Shown: piece by piece, positions 58,744-64,000 of the stretch
Layout of the letters: each line of letters opens with the position of its first letter
Numbering within the stretch: position 1 is the stretch's first letter
Origin: DASVTR01 sp033855775
GTDB taxonomy: Bacteria; Acidobacteriota; Blastocatellia; Pyrinomonadales; Pyrinomonadaceae
Direction: 5' to 3'
Length of the DNA: 64,000 bases
Assembly: GCA_033855775.1 (NCBI GenBank)
Contig: JAWVFT010000039.1
Coordinates: 1 to 64,000, forward strand
Notes under the pieces: model-generated
What the model was told of the DNA's origin: nothing
Databases searched by the model: none
Seen by the model: the letters and a program-made list of their open reading frames with translations, nothing else
Made by a program: the position numbers and the translations under genes

Positions 58744-60006
58744 TCAAAAAATACTACTGAAACGATGACGAAATTTTGAGACAAAGTGAGTCAACCGCGT
58801 GGTTGAACCTCTTTTGCCCGCGCCGTTGCGCGCCTCGACGCTTTGCGCGCGTTGCGCGACCAGCGAAAGGCCCGCGGCGGCGGCCCAACCGGGGCTTTGA
58901 ATATCCTCTATGAGGCCGCCGAAACGGTCTCTTTCGGGATAGCCGAGGCGCACGGGAGCGTCAAAAACCTGCTCGGCAATCTCGGTCATGCCGCTCAGCA
59001 AAGCCCCGCCGCCGGTCAGCACCACGCCGCTCGACAGTTGGCGTTCCAAACCCGACTCTTTAATCTCGTCGGCCACCTGCATCAGGACTTCTTCGGCGCG
59101 CGGCTGAAGGATGTCGCAGAGAATCTGGCGCGAGAGTTGGCGCGGCGGGCGCCCGCCGACCGAAGGGACTTCAATCAACTCGCCGCGCTCGCCTTCGTTC
59201 AAAGAAGAACTGGAAGCGGAGCCGACCGTGCGCTTAATCTTCTCGGCTTCGGGAATCGGCGTGCGCAGGCCGAAGGCGATGTCGTTCGTGAAATGCGAGC
59301 CGCCGAGAGCGAAGACGGCTGTGTGCTGCACCGCTCCGCGTTGATAAATGATGAGGCCGGTCGTCTCCGCCCCGATGTCAACGAGGGCTGCGCCAAACTC
59401 TTTATCATCATCCGTCAGGGAAGCTTCGGCGGCGGCCAGTTGTTCGAGCACCATGTCGGCCACGACGAGTCCGGCGCGATTGACGGCGTTGATGGCGTTC
59501 TGCCGCGCCGTGACGGGGCTCGTGACGATGTGAACTTTGACGGCGAGTCGCGCGCCAATCATGCCCACGGGGTCGTTGATGCCGTCCTGATCGTCAACGA
59601 TAAACTCCTGCGGCAAGCGGTCAACTATCTCGCGCCCCGCGGGCAACTGAATGGCGCAGGCGGAGTCAATCGCGCGCCTGACATCATCGGGCGTAATCTC
59701 GCGGTCGCGGCCTGAGACGGCGACAATCGCCTGCCCGTTAAAGCCCATGATGTGCGAGCCCGCGAGGTTAATCGTTACCTCTTCCGTTTCCAGACCACTC
59801 ATGCGCTCGGCGTCTTCGACCGCTCGCTTGATGGCGTCAACCGCCGCCTCCGGATTGACGATGACGCCCTTGCGCAAGCCGCGAGCCTCGGCCTCGCCGA
59901 TGCCGACGATTTCGAGCAAGCCGCTCTCGCCGCGCTCGCCGACGATACACGTCACCTTGCTCGTGCCAATATCGAGGCCGACGGTGTGTGACGCGCGTTT
60001 AGCCAT
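58744..60006 (-). CDS. ftsA: Cell division protein FtsA
   Basis: A protein of 420 residues, actin-like: THTVGLDIGTSKVTCIVGE-type opening (VGLDIGTSKVTCIVGE), GAALVDIGAETTGLIIYQ, and VVLTGGGALLSGMTEIAEQV. It ends in a basic amphipathic helix (LTHFVSKFRHRFSSIF) for membrane binding, as in other FtsA proteins. FtsA tethers FtsZ to the membrane. A 7-nt repeat tract separates it from ftsQ. Confidence 0.96.
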   Translation of the reverse strand: MAKRASHTVGLDIGTSKVTCIVGERGESGLLEIVGIGEAEARGLRKGVIVNPEAAVDAIKRAVEDAERMSGLETEEVTINLAGSHIMGFNGQAIVAVSGRDREITPDDVRRAIDSACAIQLPAGREIVDRLPQEFIVDDQDGINDPVGMIGARLAVKVHIVTSPVTARQNAINAVNRAGLVVADMVLEQLAAAEASLTDDDKEFGAALVDIGAETTGLIIYQRGAVQHTAVFALGGSHFTNDIAFGLRTPIPEAEKIKRTVGSASSSSLNEGERGELIEVPSVGGRPPRQLSRQILCDILQPRAEEVLMQVADEIKESGLERQLSSGVVLTGGGALLSGMTEIAEQVFDAPVRLGYPERDRFGGLIEDIQSPGWAAAAGLSLVAQRAQSVEARNGAGKRGSTTRLTHFVSKFRHRFSSIF

Positions 60007-60012
60007 TCGCTT

Positions 60013-60065
60013 CCTTTCTACGGTTTCAGGTTTGAGGTTGGAAGACCAGGACTTGAAACTTCCAA
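60013..60065. repeat. 7-nt repeats GGTTTCA between ftsA and ftsQ
   Basis: Words GTTTCAG, GTTTGAG, GTTGGAA, then the partial complement ACTTGAA and ACTTCCA, spaced by 7 nt, forming an imperfect hairpin. Confidence 0.75.
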
Positions 60066-60077
60066 CCCGACATTATT

Positions 60078-61235
60078 TCAGCCAATCCGGCGCGGGCGAG
60101 TTTCGCCCTTGGCTCTGGTCTTCGTCTCGTCTTTTTTGGCCTGTTCTTTTCTGGCCTGTTCTTTCTTGTCGCGCCGCTCTCGCTCTTGCTTAGAGATGTC
60201 GGCGTCGCTCTTTTTATTTCGTCTTGAGTCGCTGGCCCTTCGCTCGGCTTCGGGTTTGAGCGGCGGGGCCAGGGCGTTGGCGATGTCCGTTGACGAAGGA
60301 TTGGCTTCCACGTTGTCGCTGGAAGTTTGCGCGCCCGAACTGCTGCCGATGATGGTGCGGTTGTCGAGCGTCTCGATGCGCGTGATGAAGGGGCCGCGCG
60401 GCGTGTTGCGTTGCTCGTCGAGAACCTTCAGGGCGCGCTGTAAACGATTGCCGAAATCCTTGTTGCCGAGGCGCACTTCAATCTGCGAATCGTCGCCCGC
60501 GAGTTGCACGCGCACGTCGCGCGCGTCCGCCAGATTCACTTCGCTGACGCGCTCGCTCAACTTCGCAGCGTCCCAGGCGCGCGTCAACTCGGAATACTTT
60601 TGCAGCCGCAGTTGATTATCGTGCTGCGCGTCCGGCTGCCCGTCGTCTTCCCAACCGCGTATGAAAAAAGCGGGCTGCGGGTCGTTCGGCGACATCGCTC
60701 CGAGCGTCACCGCGTCTTCGTCCACCCAGACAAACTTGCCGCTCGTAGTGTGCACGACGGCGAGCGGCTGCCGCTCCGTCACGCGCACGCGCACGCCGTC
60801 AGGCAAGACTCTTGAGACGACGGCGCGGCGCACCCACGGCAGGCGTTCAAGCTCCGCGCTGATGGCTTCAAGGTTAGCGTTCCAGACGCCGCCTTTGGCC
60901 GCCGTCGCGCGGCGCACGACGAGCAATATCTCGTCTGCGCTGGCGTGCGTCGTCGGGTTCAAGTCAACGTTGCGGGCCTGAAAGAAAGTGGCCGAAGCAG
61001 CCGCGCGATAGCCCATGAAGAGCAGCACGCCCGTCAGGGCCGCCAGCATGAGTTTCCCGAAGAGCGGCAGATAGACCAGAGCCTTTCGCAACGCGCTGTC
61101 GGAACGCGCGCGACCGTGGCCGCCGGTCGCGGAACGCTCGCGCCGCGCGGGCTTCTGCGTCATCGCGCTGCCGCGTCCCTTGCCCGCAGCCGAGCCGCGC
61201 GCAGACATTCTGGGAGTGATAACTTGCTCTTTCAA
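60078..61235 (-). CDS. ftsQ: Cell division protein FtsQ
   Basis: A protein of 385 residues with a basic cytoplasmic tail (about 1-55), one membrane segment (LMLAALTGVLLFMGYRAAA, about 58-76), a POTRA domain (FFQARNVDLNPTTHASADEI) and the FtsQ domain (LPWVRRAVVSRVLPDGVRVR, VTERQPLAVV). The C-terminal ~100 residues are a long Lys/Arg/Glu-rich tail, longer than usual. It is part of the divisome. Its ATG overlaps the murB stop by 4 bp. Confidence 0.92.
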   Translation of the reverse strand: MKEQVITPRMSARGSAAGKGRGSAMTQKPARRERSATGGHGRARSDSALRKALVYLPLFGKLMLAALTGVLLFMGYRAAASATFFQARNVDLNPTTHASADEILLVVRRATAAKGGVWNANLEAISAELERLPWVRRAVVSRVLPDGVRVRVTERQPLAVVHTTSGKFVWVDEDAVTLGAMSPNDPQPAFFIRGWEDDGQPDAQHDNQLRLQKYSELTRAWDAAKLSERVSEVNLADARDVRVQLAGDDSQIEVRLGNKDFGNRLQRALKVLDEQRNTPRGPFITRIETLDNRTIIGSSSGAQTSSDNVEANPSSTDIANALAPPLKPEAERRASDSRRNKKSDADISKQERERRDKKEQARKEQAKKDETKTRAKGETRPRRIG

Positions 61236-62317
61236 GATGTCTCTTCTCCTGAAGCGCGACGAACAGCATCAGCGGTCTGAACCGCGTTTGACTCGCCGGA
61301 GGTTTCCGCTTCCTGACTTTGAGCTTCCGGCTCGCGGCTTCCGGCTTCCGATGCCTGACTCTCTTCCGCTTCTGCCGCGCTCCACAGTTCCACTTCGTAT
61401 TCCAACTCGATGCCGCGTTCGCGCCTGACGCGCTCGCGTATCTCTTCGGCCAGGGCGAGGGCGTCCGAGGCGCGGGCGTTGTCGCCGTCCGTGACGATGA
61501 AGTTGGCATGCACGGGCGAGACGAGCGCGCCGCCGCGCCGCTCTCCTTTCATGCCCATCTCGTCAATCATCTTGCCGGTTCCAATCTGCGACCCCGGCGG
61601 ATTTTTGAAGAAGCAACCGGCGCTTCTGGCTCCGTGCGGCTGCGTCGCCAAACGCTTATTCTTGGCCTCTTTCATTCGCGCGCCGATTTTGTCTGGGTCG
61701 TCCGGCCGCAAGCGCAAGGTCGCGCCGAGCAGCAACTCGCCTTCACGAAAAGAGGTGTGGCGATAATTCCACTCGACCTCGCTGCCCGCCACTTCCACAA
61801 CCTTTCCTTCGCGCGCCACTCTGACTGTTTCCGTCACAGTCCCAATCTCATGTTCATACGCGCCCGCGTTCATCCACAGCGCGCCGCCGACCGTGCCGGG
61901 AATGCCGCCGAGTCCTTCGATGCCCGCCAGACCTCTGCGCCCCGCGTCAATGCAGAGTCGCGGCAGCGAGTAGCCCGCGCTGACCGAGACGCGCTCGCCG
62001 TCGAAACGGGCCTCGCCCTTCAAGTCTTTCAAACTGACGACGACGTAATGATGGTCTGCGTCGTCGGCCAGCACGTTGCTGCCGGAGCCTAGAGCGCGCC
62101 AGCTAATTCCCGCTTCGTCTAACGCATGGACTACAGCCGCCGCCTGCTCTTCCGTCTCCGGCGAGATGACCCAATCAATCGCGCCGCCGACGCGCAAGCT
62201 CGTCAACTCTGCAAAGCGACGCCCGCGCTCGGAGCGCACGCCCATGCGCGACGCAATCTCTTCAATCTTCGCGTCACGCGCCGACAACTTTCGATTTTCC
62301 AACTCAGTCACGGGCAT
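61232..62317 (-). CDS. murB: UDP-N-acetylenolpyruvoylglucosamine reductase MurB
   Basis: A protein of 361 residues. FAD-binding and catalytic motifs: TSLRVGGAIDWVI, LGSGSNVLADDA, GLGGIPGTVGGALWMNAGAY, YRHTSFREGELLL, and ARSAGCFFKNPPG with the active-site region. MurB reduces enolpyruvyl UDP-GlcNAc in peptidoglycan synthesis. The last ~45 residues are an acidic Ser/Glu-rich tail encoded by 7-nt repeats (about 61303-61378), not part of normal MurB. It lies 75 bp after murC and overlaps ftsQ. Confidence 0.95.
   Translation of the reverse strand: MPVTELENRKLSARDAKIEEIASRMGVRSERGRRFAELTSLRVGGAIDWVISPETEEQAAAVVHALDEAGISWRALGSGSNVLADDADHHYVVVSLKDLKGEARFDGERVSVSAGYSLPRLCIDAGRRGLAGIEGLGGIPGTVGGALWMNAGAYEHEIGTVTETVRVAREGKVVEVAGSEVEWNYRHTSFREGELLLGATLRLRPDDPDKIGARMKEAKNKRLATQPHGARSAGCFFKNPPGSQIGTGKMIDEMGMKGERRGGALVSPVHANFIVTDGDNARASDALALAEEIRERVRRERGIELEYEVELWSAAEAEESQASEAGSREPEAQSQEAETSGESNAVQTADAVRRASGEETS
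61303..61378. repeat. 7-nt repeats inside the murB 3' end
   Basis: Words GCTTCCT, GACTTTG, AGCTTCC, GGCTCGC, GGCTTCC, GGCTTCC and GATGCCT follow one another every 7 nt, translated as the heptads EESQASE, AGSREPE and AQSQEAE. Same words as the intergenic hairpin at 34.3 kb. Confidence 0.85.
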
Positions 62318-62392
62318 AAGACTTCGCTGCCTCGTCCTTCAAATCCGCAAACCACTAACGACCGTATAGCGCATCCTTCGTCCTTCACTTCG

Positions 62393-63808
62393 TCAAGCAG
62401 AGCCACTACTACTACTACTGCCCGCGCCGCTTTCGCGCAGCAGCCTGAGCAACTGGTCGCCGACGCGAGTGATGGTTCCGGCGCCGAGCGTTATCACAAG
62501 GTCGCCATCGCGCACTTGCTCGCGCAAAACGTCCGCCGCCCCGTCGAGCGCGCCGACGTAGTGCGCGTTCTTGTGGCCGTAGCTTTTAATCGCTTCGGTC
62601 AGAATTTCCGCCGTCACGCCCTCAATCGGGTCTTCGCTGGCGGCGTAAATATCTGTGACGAACAGCATGTCGGCGTTATTAAAGGAGCGCGCAAACTCTT
62701 CCATCAAATCGTGCGTCCGGCTGTAGCGATGCGGCTGAAAGAGGACGACGATGCGGCGTCCGGCCGAGCCAATCCGGGCGGCGGCGAGCGTCGCTTTCAC
62801 CTCGGTCGGATGATGACCGTAATCGTCAACGACGAGCACGCCCGCCTCTTCGCCTTTGCGTTGAAAGCGTCGCTCCGCTCCCGTAAACTCCGAGAGCCCG
62901 CCCTGAATCTGCGCGAAAGGGATTTGCAGTTCCAGCCCGACGGCGATGGCCGCCAGCGAGTTATAAACGTTGTGCAAGCCGGGGACGCGCAAAGCGATTT
63001 CGCCGATGACTTCGCTGCCGCGCCAGACCGTGAAGCTCGAACCGAAGCCGTCGCCGAAGCGTATGCCGTGGGCCGACACGTCCGCCTGCGCGCTCAAGCC
63101 GTAGGTGATGCGCCTCCGCTCGACGTGCGGGATAACGGCCTGCACGTGCGGGTCGTCCAGACAAAGAATCGCCGCCCCGTAGAACGGCACCTTGTTGACG
63201 AAATCCTCAAAGCACTTGCGCACGTCCGTCATGTCCTTGTAGTAATCCATGTGCTCGCGGTCGATGTTGGTGACGACGGCAATCGTCGGCGTCAGCATCA
63301 GAAACGAGCGGTCGCTTTCGTCCGCTTCGACCACCATCAAATCGCTTTTGCCGAGGCGCGCGTTCGACCTGTAAGCCCCGACCACGCCGCCGACCACAAA
63401 GGTCGGGTCAAGGTTGGCGTGGCCGAGCACGGTCGCCACCATCGAAGTCGTCGTCGTCTTGCCGTGCGAGCCTGCGACCGCGACCGTTTGCGACTTAAGC
63501 CGCATCAACTCCGCCAGCATCTCCGCGCGCGGGATGACCGGAATCGAGCGACGCCGCGCTTCGACTATCTCCGGGTTATCGTCGCGCACGGCGGTCGAAC
63601 GCACGACCACATGCGCATCGCCGACATTCTCCGCCGCGTGTCCTTCCGTAAACTCCACGCTCAATCCTTCGAGCCGCTCCGTCACACTCGAATGCTTCAA
63701 ATCGGAACCCGACACGCGAAAGCCTAAGTTGGCGAGCACCTCCGCGATGCCCGACATCCCGATGCCGCCGATGCCGACGAAATGAATATGTTGAATGCGA
63801 TGAAACAT
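62393..63808 (-). CDS. murC: UDP-N-acetylmuramate-L-alanine ligase MurC
   Basis: A protein of 471 residues. Family motifs: HFVGIGGIGMSGIAEVLANL, SGSDLKHSSV, the ATP-binding VAGSHGKTTTTSMVATVLG, and VVDDYGHHPTEVKATL. MurC adds L-Ala to UDP-MurNAc. The C-terminus ends in a poly-Ser run encoded by an AGT repeat, a possible recent slippage. The order murC-murB-ftsQ-ftsA-ftsZ is the classical end of the dcw cluster. Confidence 0.96.
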   Translation of the reverse strand: MFHRIQHIHFVGIGGIGMSGIAEVLANLGFRVSGSDLKHSSVTERLEGLSVEFTEGHAAENVGDAHVVVRSTAVRDDNPEIVEARRRSIPVIPRAEMLAELMRLKSQTVAVAGSHGKTTTTSMVATVLGHANLDPTFVVGGVVGAYRSNARLGKSDLMVVEADESDRSFLMLTPTIAVVTNIDREHMDYYKDMTDVRKCFEDFVNKVPFYGAAILCLDDPHVQAVIPHVERRRITYGLSAQADVSAHGIRFGDGFGSSFTVWRGSEVIGEIALRVPGLHNVYNSLAAIAVGLELQIPFAQIQGGLSEFTGAERRFQRKGEEAGVLVVDDYGHHPTEVKATLAAARIGSAGRRIVVLFQPHRYSRTHDLMEEFARSFNNADMLFVTDIYAASEDPIEGVTAEILTEAIKSYGHKNAHYVGALDGAADVLREQVRDGDLVITLGAGTITRVGDQLLRLLRESGAGSSSSSGSA

Positions 63809-63817
63809 ATCAAAAGC

Positions 63818-63979
63818 AGTGACAAGTTAAGAGTGACAAGTGACGAGTTAAAGCTTCTCTTCCGTTACTTGTCATTCTCTTCCGTCATTCATAATTTGCT
63901 TGTCACTCGTTGCTCGTCACTTGTCGCCTTTTGCTTGTGCCTTCTTGCTTGTCACTTGTCACTCTTAACTTGTCACTGT
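63818..63979. repeat. 7-nt repeats GTGACAA/CTTGTCA upstream of murC
   Basis: Words GTGACAA, GTTAAGA and GTGACGA, then TTGTCAC, TCGTCAC and CTTGTCA in complementary orientation, spaced at 7 nt, form a large imperfect hairpin. Same family as 14651-14750. Confidence 0.85.
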
Positions 63980-64000
63980 GTTACCAGCTTCTCTATCAAC
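63973..64000 (-). CDS. Possible C-terminus of murG
   Basis: The last nine codons at the window edge read LIEKLVTQ plus stop (TGA at 63975-63973), like the end of a MurG-type glycosyltransferase and in the position where murG precedes murC in dcw clusters. Too short for firm identity. Confidence 0.3.

Noticed and set aside
62126..63727. Long plus-strand frame opposite murB/murC
   Set aside because: Composition is Arg/His/Ala-rich and antisense to murC and murB with all motifs intact.
1..64000. tRNA or rRNA genes
   Set aside because: No cloverleaf-like element or rRNA stretch was recognised by eye; a covariance search would be needed to exclude small RNAs.

Overview
This window is a GC-rich bacterial chromosome segment with dense, mostly minus-strand genes. 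The best guess is an Acidobacteriota member of the Blastocatellia/Pyrinomonadaceae type. The reasons are two proteins with the acidobacterial VWFA-related domain, a MoxR/DUF58/BatA/DUF4159 cluster, a long-tailed Hfq-like protein, pilin-like C-terminal domains on unusual anchors, and intergenic hairpins built from 7-nt repeats. The lineage is inferred from gene content only. No rRNA, tRNA, insertion sequence or prophage structural gene was seen.

Layout. 1-15.5 kb: a co-directional MoxR-type cluster (MoxR ATPase, DUF58, BatA-like VWA protein, DUF4175-like and amidotransferase-like membrane proteins, two VWFA-related secreted proteins, a PDZ aspartyl protease, a pilin-like lipoprotein, a TPR protein, PilT and a DUF4159 protein). 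16-17.4 kb: a GAF-SpoIIE phosphatase. 17.7-23.2 kb: an accessory module with a short CHC2/Toprim primase-like protein, an ImmA/IrrE-type protein, a ParDE pair and an XRE regulator. The XRE gene diverges, across a shared promoter/operator region, from a small coiled-coil gene and a SWIM zinc finger-Rad52 fusion, followed by a helix-turn-helix protein. 23.3-29.6 kb: small enzymes (two VOC proteins, an NTF2-like protein, an isochorismatase-like hydrolase), a DUF6766 membrane protein, an S41 protease and a subtilisin. 29.6-34.3 kb: a 21-bp repeat array, then an ABC exporter, two Cys-ended small peptides and a TlpA-like thioredoxin. 34.4-48.5 kb: STAS protein, ribbon-helix-helix-like protein, paired M16 proteases, YCF48-like and VIT/VWA proteins, MFS transporter, a second 21-bp array, XdhC/CoxI proteins and DUF962. 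48.6-57.1 kb: nadC, valS, two response regulators, a pseudopilin-like protein, pdxA and an hfq-like gene. 57.4-64 kb: the end of the division/cell-wall cluster, (murG)-murC-murB-ftsQ-ftsA-ftsZ.

Most interesting points. (i) IrrE-like protein + XRE regulator + Rad52-type annealing protein is the same set of parts as the Deinococcus IrrE/DdrO/DdrA DNA-damage response. Here it has a divergent promoter carrying a TGTTTCA-N4-TGAAACA palindrome, and the Rad52 domain is fused to a SWIM zinc finger with a strong internal ribosome binding site. (ii) The 30-34 kb locus has the parts list of a small exported cysteine peptide system without a familiar maturase. (iii) A 7-nt periodicity underlies intergenic hairpins, two 21-bp arrays and several protein-end extensions. 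All functional links are inferred from sequence and synteny.
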